Below, one piece after another: positions 24,037 to 30,541 of a DNA stretch of 35,501 bases. Location of the stretch: contig JAKFVH010000109.1 in NCBI GenBank assembly GCA_021732285.1, positions 1 to 35,501 of the forward strand, read 5' to 3'. The DNA is from Reyranella sp. GTDB taxonomy: Bacteria > Pseudomonadota > Alphaproteobacteria > Reyranellales > Reyranellaceae. The notes below the pieces were generated by a model. The model was not told the origin of the DNA. It saw only the letters and a program-made list of their open reading frames with translations, and made no database searches. Position 1 is the first letter of the stretch. Each line of letters starts with the position of its first letter. The translations under genes and the position numbers were made by a program.

Positions 24037-25347
24037 ATGTTGTCATCGGTCATCATCGGCGGCGGCCCGGGAGGCCTCGGACCGATCCTCTGGGCGGCGC
24101 AGCGCGGATTGCTGCCCACGTGGCTCGATCGCGGCGTCGCCGTGGTCGAGCGCCAGGCGCATCTCGGCGGCACGCTCGGCCGATTCGGCATCAAGTCGGA
24201 TTCTCTGGGTGGCTCCTATCTCGAGTGCCTGGAGGCGGCCGGCCTGCCGCCGGAGCTCAAGCCCTTGCGCGACGAGCCGCTGGCGCACGAGATGGCGCAG
24301 TACCGCGACAGCTTTCCGCCGCTCGTCCTGGTCGACGATTACATGCGGCGCATCGGCACTGCGCTTGCCGCCATGCTGGCCGAGCGGTCGGCCCTACATC
24401 TCTCCACCGAGGCCCGCGCGATCCATCTCCGCCGTGACGGCTCGGTCGAGGTCGGGATCACCGGACCCGACGGACGCGAGAGCGTGCTCGCCGCCTGCTC
24501 CGCCGTCGTCGCCCTGGGCGGCCGGCAGCGCTGGATGCATGGCGAACTGAAGCCGGGCCTTGCGCTCGCGAACTGCCAGATGCGCCATGTCATGCCGTCG
24601 GATCGCGCGCTCTCGACCGCCGGGCTGAACGAAGCCGATCAGATCCTCGCCGAGGCGGGCCGGCGGCCGATCCTGATCCTGGGCGGCTCGCACAGCGCCT
24701 ATTCGGTGGCCGGCGCCTTCCTCGAGCTGCCGGGGGCCGAACGCCTGGCCAAAGGCCAGATCGTCATCCTGCAGCGGCGCGAGCCGCGCATCTTCTATCC
24801 CGATCAGCAGGCCGCACTCGACGATCTCTACGACGTCGCGCCCGGCGACGTCTGCCCGCGGACCCAGAGGGTCAACCGCATGGGCGGGCTGCGCGGCTTC
24901 GGCCGCGAGATGTGGCGCCAGATCGCCGAGCGTCCCCGCACGACGCCCGAGCCTCGCGTGGTCACCATGGACATGCAACGCCTCAGCACCGCCGGGCTCG
25001 TCGCAATGATCGCCGAAGCGGCGTTGGTCGTGCCGAGCTTCGGTTATCGCTCGGTGATGCTGCCGGTGTTCGATGCCGGCGGCGCGCGGCTCGCGCTCAA
25101 CGCCGAGCTGGGCGGCGTTGCCGTCGGCGAGCAGAGCCGCCTGTTGCTGAGCGACGGCACGAGCGTGCCCAACCTGTTCGGCATCGGATTGGGCACCGGC
25201 TACAAGCTGCCGTCCAGCATGGGCGGCGAGCCCAACTTCGACGGCCAGGCCAACAGCCTGTGGCTCTATCACAACGACATCGGCGCCATCATCTATCGCG
25301 CCATCCACGAGCTGATGCACCAACCCACAGCGGCCGTCGCCGCGTAG
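24037..25347 (+). CDS. FAD-dependent oxidoreductase, possibly monooxygenase-like
   Basis: A 436-residue flavoprotein. The N-terminal VIIGGGPGGLGPILWA (5-20) is a Rossmann FAD motif, and a second nucleotide-binding motif, ILILGGSHSAYSVAGAFL, starts near residue 212. This two-Rossmann layout resembles SidA/IucD-like N-hydroxylases and related flavin monooxygenases. The C-terminal NLFGIGLGTGYKLP segment (from about 374) is the third FAD-contacting region. It follows the sugar aminotransferase by 18 bases with GAAGGAAG upstream, so it may oxidise the amino group or another position of the aminated sugar. The specific family was not recognised and the substrate is unknown. A class B palindrome begins 3 bases after the stop. 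Confidence 0.7.
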   Translation: MLSSVIIGGGPGGLGPILWAAQRGLLPTWLDRGVAVVERQAHLGGTLGRFGIKSDSLGGSYLECLEAAGLPPELKPLRDEPLAHEMAQYRDSFPPLVLVDDYMRRIGTALAAMLAERSALHLSTEARAIHLRRDGSVEVGITGPDGRESVLAACSAVVALGGRQRWMHGELKPGLALANCQMRHVMPSDRALSTAGLNEADQILAEAGRRPILILGGSHSAYSVAGAFLELPGAERLAKGQIVILQRREPRIFYPDQQAALDDLYDVAPGDVCPRTQRVNRMGGLRGFGREMWRQIAERPRTTPEPRVVTMDMQRLSTAGLVAMIAEAALVVPSFGYRSVMLPVFDAGGARLALNAELGGVAVGEQSRLLLSDGTSVPNLFGIGLGTGYKLPSSMGGEPNFDGQANSLWLYHNDIGAIIYRAIHELMHQPTAAVAA

Positions 25348-25350
25348 TCA

Positions 25351-25478
25351 TTCCTCCCCATCGTCATACGATGGGGAGGTGCCCGCGCAGCGGGCGAAGG
25401 GGTCATGGGCATCAGTTCTGCTGATCATGACCCCTCCGGCCCTTCGGGCCACCTCCCCGCGCTACGCGCAGGGAGGAA
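25351..25478. repeat. Class B palindromic element, upstream copy flanking the acyltransferase gene
   Basis: A chain of hairpins inside outer arms TTCCTCCC/GGGAGGAA: CCTCCCCATCGT-CAT-ACGATGGGGAGG (25353-25379), GCCCGC-GCA-GCGGGC (25381-25395), GGGGTCATG...CATGACCCC (25399-25407 with 25426-25434), GGCCC-TTC-GGGCC and a terminal CTCCCC-type stem. Bases 25426-25458 are identical to 26713-26745 in the copy on the other side of the acyltransferase gene, in the same orientation. Confidence 0.88.
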
Positions 25479-25590
25479 GACGTATGTCACGGGCTGGTCA
25501 CCACTCCTGCCACCGGACAGCGGTATGGCTTTGCCGATGCGCGGACTTCGGTGCGCCAGCGATCACTGACAACTTCAGCGGAGACCACAG

Positions 25591-26634
25591 GTGCGACCAG
25601 GGGCAGAGCGCATCGCGGGCCTTGATGTGCTGCGCGGTTTCGCAGCCGCTGCGGTGATGCTGCATCATCATGGGCAGTACTACGACGTGCTCTACCCGGG
25701 GCGCATCCCGCTGTCGTTCGACCTCGGGTCGGGCCACTTCGGCGTAGAACTGTTCTTCATCATCAGCGGCTTCGTGATCCTGATGACGATCGAGCGCAAG
25801 AAGACCGTCCGGGAATTCGCGATCTCGCGCACGGCGCGCCTGATGCCGGCCTTCCTGGTCGCCCTGGTCATGGCGACGGTGATCCGCACGCTGTCGCCGG
25901 TGCCGTTGCTGGATACGCCGACGTTGCCGCAGTTCATTGCCAACCTCACCATGGCGCCGAGCCTGTTCGGTCAGACCAACATGGACATGCCTTATTGGAC
26001 GCTGACCTACGAGCTGGTGTTCTACGTCGGCATGGGCCTGATCCTGGCGCTGGGCATGCTGCGTTGGGCCGAGTGGTTCGGCCTGCTGGCCGTCGCCGTA
26101 AGCTGCCTGTTCATCGCCACCCTGGACGTCCGGCTTCACCATCGCAGCGCGATCGTGCTGCTGGTCTACTACAGCAACTTCTTCCTGATCGGCATCTGCC
26201 TCTATCGCATCCACGCCCGCATGGCGCGGCCGGTCACGTGGCTGGCACTGGTCGTGGCCATTGCCGCGACGGTGCTGGGTGGCGGCGAGAAGTCGTTCGA
26301 CACGCCGGGCCGCATCTACCTGCCCCTCGCCCTCGCCTTTACGGCCCTCGTCTGGTTCGCCATCAGCCGGCACGGCAAATGGCTGGCCTGGCGGCCGCTC
26401 GTCTTCCTGGGGCAGATCTCCTATCCGCTCTATCTCGTTCACGTCGTGCTGGGTTTCGCGGTCATCCGCCGGGGCGTGGCACAGGGCTGGAGCACGCTCG
26501 AAGGCGTTGTCGCCGCCGGTATGGTCTCCCTGATCGCTGCGACGCTGATGCACTATTTCATCGAGCTACCCGGCGGACGATGGGTGCGGATCGCCTTGAG
26601 CCGGCGACAGCAACCGCCGGCGATGGCGGAGTAG
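25591..26634 (+). CDS. Acyltransferase 3 family membrane protein
   Basis: A 347-residue integral membrane O-acyltransferase with a GTG start; GGAG stands 7 bases upstream. The family motif RIAGLDVLRGFAAAAVMLHH is at 7-26 with the essential-type His at 25-26, followed by GHFGVELFFIISGFVIL and the YWTLTYELVFY segment. About ten hydrophobic segments follow. Members acetylate or acylate surface polysaccharides and lipids, which fits the neighbouring glycosyltransferase, methyltransferase and sugar aminotransferase. The gene is bracketed by two direct copies of a class B palindrome (25351-25478 and 26638-26768), giving it the look of a separate cassette. Confidence 0.9.
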   Translation: MRPGAERIAGLDVLRGFAAAAVMLHHHGQYYDVLYPGRIPLSFDLGSGHFGVELFFIISGFVILMTIERKKTVREFAISRTARLMPAFLVALVMATVIRTLSPVPLLDTPTLPQFIANLTMAPSLFGQTNMDMPYWTLTYELVFYVGMGLILALGMLRWAEWFGLLAVAVSCLFIATLDVRLHHRSAIVLLVYYSNFFLIGICLYRIHARMARPVTWLALVVAIAATVLGGGEKSFDTPGRIYLPLALAFTALVWFAISRHGKWLAWRPLVFLGQISYPLYLVHVVLGFAVIRRGVAQGWSTLEGVVAAGMVSLIAATLMHYFIELPGGRWVRIALSRRQQPPAMAE

Positions 26635-26637
26635 AAC

Positions 26638-26768
26638 TTCCTCCCCAGCGAAGCTGGGGAGGTGTCGGCGTCATACGCCGACGGAGGGGTCATGGGCCTC
26701 GATACAGACGCCCATGACCCCTCCGGCCCTTCGGGCCACCTCCCCATCGCTGGCGCGATGGGGAGGAA
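26638..26768. repeat. Class B palindromic element, downstream copy flanking the acyltransferase gene
   Basis: Starts 3 bases after the acyltransferase stop and ends 3 bases before the thioesterase stop on the other strand. Hairpins in order: CCTCCCCAGC-GAA-GCTGGGGAGG, GTCGGCGT-CAT-ACGCCGAC, GGGGTCATGGGC with GCCCATGACCCC, GGCCC-TTC-GGGCC and CCCCATCGC-TGG-CGCGATGGGG. Compared with the other class B copies, the inner stem letters change on both sides while pairing is kept. Confidence 0.88.
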
Positions 26769-26771
26769 GAG

Positions 26772-27188
26772 TTAGCCACCTAGTCGTTTCCTGACCTCTG
26801 CCGGAATCGGCACCGCTTTCAGCGAGCGCGCATCGCCTGCCTTCGTCGCCCAGATACGGGTTTCGCTGCCCTGCGCGGCGATCTGGCCCGTCTCGTCGCG
26901 GAAGACGTGGGTGATGGTGAAGGAGCTGCGGCCGAACCGCGAGACGTGACTCTCGACCAAAAGTTTCTCGCCGGGTTGCGAGGCGCGCTTGAAGGAGCAT
27001 TCGGCAGCGACCAGGGGCGTGCCCTCCTTCCACCCGCCTTGCGTGTCGTTGTGCGTGACGCCGGCCGCCGCCAGCAGCCGATGGCTCGCCTGGTCACACC
27101 AGCGGAAGTAGGACGGGTAGTAGACGATGCCGGCGGGGTCGCAGTCGCCCCATTCGACGGTCACTTCGTGACGGCTATTCAGCGGCAT
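26772..27188 (-). CDS. 4-hydroxybenzoyl-CoA thioesterase-like acyl-CoA thioesterase
   Basis: A 138-residue hotdog-fold thioesterase. The motif VEWGDCDPAGIVYYPSYF starts near residue 11 and carries the catalytic Asp17, the same position as in 4-hydroxybenzoyl-CoA thioesterase. The length fits the family. Its start codon overlaps the end of a truncated indolepyruvate oxidoreductase remnant by 10 bases, so translation may be coupled to that remnant or initiate from the GAGG just upstream. It hydrolyses an acyl- or aroyl-CoA in the cytoplasm; the substrate is not predictable. Two other CoA-thioester genes (CoA-transferase, MaoC) are in the window. Confidence 0.9.
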   Translation of the reverse strand: MPLNSRHEVTVEWGDCDPAGIVYYPSYFRWCDQASHRLLAAAGVTHNDTQGGWKEGTPLVAAECSFKRASQPGEKLLVESHVSRFGRSSFTITHVFRDETGQIAAQGSETRIWATKAGDARSLKAVPIPAEVRKRLGG

Positions 27189-27550
27189 GGCCTCGCCACG
27201 TTGGTGCCGACGATCGATTTCCAGGTGACGCAGCCGCGTAACGGATAGTTGATCGAGCCACCCAGCAGGGCCGAGGCCTCGTTGGTGCAGGTCTCCAGAT
27301 GCACGCCGAGCTCGTCGAGCAGGTCCTGCGATTCGACCAGCACGTCGACCAGATGCGAGACCGGGGCGCCCTGGTAGCCGCCGACATAGGCCACACCCGA
27401 TTGCAGGATCGCCTTGGTGACGGCCAGGATGCCTTCGCCGCGGAAGACCTCGCCATCGCCCAGGCGCAGGGCGCGCACCTCCTCAGCGAAGGACCTTTCC
27501 GGGTTGGTGCGCTGGGTGACGGGAAGCTGAGCGGCCGGCTGGTCGAGCAT
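27179..27550 (-). pseudogene. Truncated indolepyruvate ferredoxin oxidoreductase, N-terminal remnant
   Basis: A 123-codon reading frame from the ATG at 27550. Its sequence from about residue 25 (RALRLGDGEVFRGEGILAVT) through GGYQGAPVSHLVDVLVES, HLETCTNEASALLGG and INYPLRG to WKSIVGTNVA matches the N-terminal domain of the thiamine-dependent indolepyruvate:ferredoxin oxidoreductase alpha subunit or its fused form, normally over 600 (fused: over 1,100) residues. After GTNVA the frame reads RPCR and stops at the thioesterase start. The rest of the enzyme is absent, so this is most likely a deletion remnant. The NEASALLGG stretch also looks shortened against the usual NEAxAxxMLG. Expression may persist only to couple translation to the thioesterase. 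Confidence 0.75.
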
Positions 27551-27566
27551 GGGGCAAGTATAAGGG

Positions 27567-28262
27567 CTAACGACGCGACCGACGATCCCGCTTGGAATCG
27601 CGGATTCCGGCGGCTTTTGCTCGCCTGACCAGTTCGCGGAACGGCACCAGCAGGCGTTCGCGCACACTCGCGTCCCGTTCCAGCACGGACAGCGCCAGCG
27701 CCACGGCTTCAAGAGTCGATACCGCCTCTGGCCGCGCCTCGCGGCGAAGATTGCCGTAGAGCGACGGCCCGTCCGGCACCACGACGAGGCGGCGCAGGCG
27801 AGTCAGCCACGCGTTGCGCCACCACAGCGCCTTGGCCTGCGCCCAGTTGCCGTCGAGCGCCACGAGGCCCTGCAGGCCGGCAAGACCAGCAGCCTGGTCG
27901 ACGATCGGCTCGCCCTTGCGATCGAGCGCGATGAGCGGGTCCTTGCATAGCCGCCGCGCATTGTCATCAACTTTGCCCCCGCCGAGATGGAGCACTCCCC
28001 ATTGACGCGGATCGACCGGACGTTGTTCATTCCGATTCGCCAATGCATGGCCGAGGTTGCGCCATGACAGCCCCACTGAGACACGAGCGTCAGCTAGTGA
28101 GCGTGTCAGCAATCTAGCCGTGCCCAATATGCGGTCCTGCTCTTGTGGATGTTGCAGGATGAGTACCGCCACCCTGTTGTCGACGACAGGCGTAGGCGGA
28201 CAAACGCAGAGCGCGGGCGGTCGTCCGCATGGGCAAGGTCCCTCCGGGGCGCCTCCGATCAT
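27567..28262 (-). CDS. DTW-domain protein (tRNA-uridine aminocarboxypropyltransferase-like)
   Basis: A 231-residue DTW-domain protein. The N-terminal cysteine cluster (Cys10, 12, 19, 21 in CPCGRPPALCVC) resembles the zinc-like knuckle of YfiP/TapT. LILQHPQE (34-41), the DTW-type motif DGNW (137-140, Asn for Thr) in ALDGNWAQAKALWW, and STLEAVALAL (182-191) follow in the family order. Known members add the 3-amino-3-carboxypropyl group of SAM to uridine 47 or 20 of tRNA. No clear Shine-Dalgarno is visible, so the exact start is uncertain. It diverges from the gene at 28301 by 38 bases, and the oxidoreductase remnant follows 16 bases after its stop. Confidence 0.82.
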   Translation of the reverse strand: MIGGAPEGPCPCGRPPALCVCPPTPVVDNRVAVLILQHPQEQDRILGTARLLTRSLADARVSVGLSWRNLGHALANRNEQRPVDPRQWGVLHLGGGKVDDNARRLCKDPLIALDRKGEPIVDQAAGLAGLQGLVALDGNWAQAKALWWRNAWLTRLRRLVVVPDGPSLYGNLRREARPEAVSTLEAVALALSVLERDASVRERLLVPFRELVRRAKAAGIRDSKRDRRSRR

Positions 28263-28300
28263 GCGCGAAGATATAGACCGTTCGTCTGAAGGCTGTCGCC

Positions 28301-29086
28301 ATGCCCGTTTCCATTCTCGCCGTTCCCAGCGTCACCAAACTGCCGCCCGCCGCGGACGGCGCCGTGGTGGTGGGCGGCTCGCACGGCGCGGTCTATGCCG
28401 CCTATCTGTCGGCCAAGGCCGGCGCACGGGCCGCGATCCACAACGACGCCGGCGTCGGCCGCGACGAAGCCGGCGTCAGCGGGCTCGCCTGGGCCGAGGC
28501 GCAGGGCATGGCCATGGCGGCGGTGCTGAGCGGCAGCGCCCGCATCGGTGACGGCGCCGACATGCTGAAGCGCGGCGTCATCGGCCGCGTCAATCCGCTG
28601 GCCGAAGCGTGCGGCGTCAGGATCGGCCAAGGCGTGGCCGAGGCCGCCGAGCTCCTGAAGGCCGCCCCCTGGCCGCATCCCAAGCCGGCGCCGCTCACCG
28701 AAGCCCGCACCATGGCCGGGCGCATCCTGTGCGTGGATTCGATTTCGCTGGCGACCCTGCGCGACCGAAACAAGGTCGTGTCGAGCGGCAGCCATGGCGG
28801 CGTGCCGGCGGGCGAAACGGCGCTTGCGTTCGGCCCTCGGCTGGTCCTGTTCAACGATGCCGGCTTCGGCATGGAGCAGGCCGGCGTGGCGGGCCTGCCC
28901 ATCCTCGACAAGGCCAGCATTCCCGCCGCCACCGTCTCGACCATGTCGGCGCGCATCGGCGATGGCCGGTCGACCCTGCTCGACGGTTTCCTGTCGGAGG
29001 TCAACGAAGCCGCATACCGGCTGGGCGCCCGGCAGGGCCGGTCGGCGCTTGCCTTCGCCCTTGCCGTGGCCGAAAAGAACGCCTGA
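28301..29086 (+). CDS. Unrecognised protein with two tandem GSHG/NDAG/SARIGDG domains
   Basis: A 261-residue protein whose family I do not recognise. It is an internal duplication: GSHG (26-29 and 163-166), NDAG (48-51 and 185-188), AGVxGL (57-62 and 194-199), SARIGDG (79-85 and 216-222) and VN (97-98 and 234-235) recur at a constant offset of 137 residues, so the copies align without gaps. Conserved Ser-His, Asn-Asp and Arg-x-Gly-Asp suggest a catalytic or ligand site in each half. No signal peptide or membrane segment is seen. GAAGG precedes the start by about 8 bases. The next gene, 25 bases downstream, encodes a biotinyl domain, so a link to biotin-dependent carboxyl transfer is possible (inference only). 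Confidence 0.85.
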   Translation: MPVSILAVPSVTKLPPAADGAVVVGGSHGAVYAAYLSAKAGARAAIHNDAGVGRDEAGVSGLAWAEAQGMAMAAVLSGSARIGDGADMLKRGVIGRVNPLAEACGVRIGQGVAEAAELLKAAPWPHPKPAPLTEARTMAGRILCVDSISLATLRDRNKVVSSGSHGGVPAGETALAFGPRLVLFNDAGFGMEQAGVAGLPILDKASIPAATVSTMSARIGDGRSTLLDGFLSEVNEAAYRLGARQGRSALAFALAVAEKNA

Positions 29087-29111
29087 GCATCGCAGCGGAG
29101 ATCAGCCGGGC

Positions 29112-29333
29112 ATGGCCGTCGTCAACGTGAAGTCGGAAATCGCCGGCAATGTGTGGAAGATCCAGACCAAGCCCGGCGACCGGGTCGAGGCCGACGGCGA
29201 GATCATGATCCTGGAATCGATGAAGATGGAGATCCCCGTGCTGTCGCCCAGGGCCGGCACGATCAAGGAGATCAGGGTCAGCGAAGGCGAGGCGATCGAC
29301 GAAGGCCAGCTCGTCGCCATCCTTGATGCGTAG
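29112..29333 (+). CDS. Stand-alone biotinyl/lipoyl attachment protein (biotin carboxyl carrier type)
   Basis: A 73-residue single biotinyl domain. The biotinylation motif ESMKM places the modified Lys at 38, flanked by the usual GDRVEADGEIMIL and PRAGTIKEIRV strands; the final IxEGQLVAIL is also typical. Stand-alone domains of this size accept biotin from a ligase and serve carboxylases encoded separately. No biotin carboxylase or carboxyltransferase subunit is in the window. It is sandwiched between the duplicated unknown protein and a YeiH-type permease, overlapping the latter by 8 bases, so all three are likely co-expressed. The shorter start at 29112 is chosen because the longer frame runs antisense-like through the upstream gene. 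Confidence 0.88.
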   Translation: MAVVNVKSEIAGNVWKIQTKPGDRVEADGEIMILESMKMEIPVLSPRAGTIKEIRVSEGEAIDEGQLVAILDA

Positions 29334-30384
29334 CAGCGCCGTCGCCGTCGAGATCGCCCGTCTGTGGGCGCCCGACAATCTGCGTCGGGTGGCGCCCGGC
29401 GTGGCGCTGTGCGCCGTGATCGCCGCCGTCGCCTTCGTGGCCGACAAGCAGAATTTCCTGCGCTTCGGCGCGGTGTGGATCCCGCCCCTGATCCTCACCC
29501 TGGTGATCGGCATGGCGCTGCAGCCGCTGTCGGACCGGGCGGTGCTGAAGCCCGGCATCGAGTTCGCCGGCCGCACGCTCTTGCGCGTCGGCGTGGCGCT
29601 CTACGGCGCGCGGCTGACCTTCGGGCAGCTGGTCGACGGCGGCGCGCTGCCGGTGCTGATCGCGCTTGCCGCGGTCTCCTGCACCATCGTGTTCGGCGCC
29701 TGGGCCGCCCGCCTGTTCGGCTTGACGCGCGATTTCGGCCTGCTGACCGGCTGCGCCACCGGCGTGTGCGGTGCGGCGGCGGCGATGGCGGCGTCGGCGG
29801 TGCTGCCCAAGCACGCCAATTCCGACCGCGACCTTGCCTTCACGGTGATGGGCGTCAACTTCCTCAGCACCGTGGTGATGGTGATCTACCCCACCCTGCA
29901 GCCGATGCTGGGCTACTCGCTGCACGAGATGGGCGTGTTCTTGGGCGGCGCCATCCATGACGTGGCGCAGGTCGCGGGTGCCGGCCAGACGATGGGGCCG
30001 CAGGTCCTGACCGAGGCCATCATCACCAAGCTTCTGCGCGTGGCGTTCCTGCTGCCGGCGATCGCCGGCATCGCCTGGTGGGTGGCCAAGGGTGGCGAGG
30101 CGGCGGGCGAGGCACGGCCCTCGCCGCCGGTGTTCCTGTTCGGCTTTCTCGCGTTGGCCGCGCTCAACTCGGTCGGCGTCGTGCCGCCCGACGTAAAGGC
30201 CGCGGTGGCCGACATCTCCTCGTTCCTGATCATCGCCGCCATCGCAGCGCTTGGCATCAAGACCTCGCTGTTGGCGCTCGCCCGCATCGGCATCGCGCCG
30301 GTGATGCTGCTGATCACGCAGACGGTGTTCATCGGCCTGCTGGTGGTCGCGCTGATCTACGCCCTGCGCACGGTCGGGATCTGA
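29326..30384 (+). CDS. YeiH-family putative sulfate exporter (UPF0324)
   Basis: A 352-residue membrane protein with about ten hydrophobic segments. ATG at 29326 overlaps the stop of the biotinyl gene (8 bases); a TTG one codon earlier is possible. Family hallmarks are visible: LKPGIEFAGRTLLRVGVALYG, LTGCATGVCGAAAAMA, and GGAIHDVAQVAGAG, which carries the conserved His-Asp pair. YeiH proteins are annotated as putative sulfate exporters, but direct evidence of substrate is thin. Translational coupling to a biotin carrier is unexpected for a sulfate exporter and may hint at transport of, or coupling to, a carboxylated compound (speculative). Confidence 0.88.
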   Translation: MRSSAVAVEIARLWAPDNLRRVAPGVALCAVIAAVAFVADKQNFLRFGAVWIPPLILTLVIGMALQPLSDRAVLKPGIEFAGRTLLRVGVALYGARLTFGQLVDGGALPVLIALAAVSCTIVFGAWAARLFGLTRDFGLLTGCATGVCGAAAAMAASAVLPKHANSDRDLAFTVMGVNFLSTVVMVIYPTLQPMLGYSLHEMGVFLGGAIHDVAQVAGAGQTMGPQVLTEAIITKLLRVAFLLPAIAGIAWWVAKGGEAAGEARPSPPVFLFGFLALAALNSVGVVPPDVKAAVADISSFLIIAAIAALGIKTSLLALARIGIAPVMLLITQTVFIGLLVVALIYALRTVGI

Positions 30385-30385
30385 C

Positions 30386-30541
30386 GGGAGCGCGGGCCTC
30401 CGGCCCGCTCATGGTCTTCCGGACCGCGAGCTTCCAGCTCGCTCATGATTCATGAGCGCGCAAGCGGGTCGCGGTAAACCGCGACCTAGCGCGCGGTCCG
30501 GAAGATCATGATTCATGAGCGGGCCGGAGGCCCGCGCTCCC
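30386..30541. repeat. Triple-nested palindrome: class C, class D and an inner hairpin
   Basis: Outer class C arms 30386-30413 and 30514-30541 are a perfect 28-base inverted repeat. Within them a class D pair, TCTTCCGGACCGCG (30415-30428) and CGCGGTCCGGAAGA (30492-30505), encloses GAGC-TTCCA-GCTC, an ATGATTCAT palindrome and finally GGTCGCGGT-AA-ACCGCGACC (30467-30486), a perfect 9-base stem with a 2-base loop. The element starts right after the YeiH stop and ends one base before the stop of the convergent TctC gene. Confidence 0.9.

Noticed and set aside
25379..25657. A 92-codon frame between the flavoprotein and acyltransferase genes
   Set aside because: It starts inside a class B palindrome and runs out of frame into the acyltransferase gene.
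27551..27712. N-terminal extension of the oxidoreductase remnant
   Set aside because: Those codons run out of frame through the end of the DTW gene; similarity to the enzyme begins only after the ATG at 27550.
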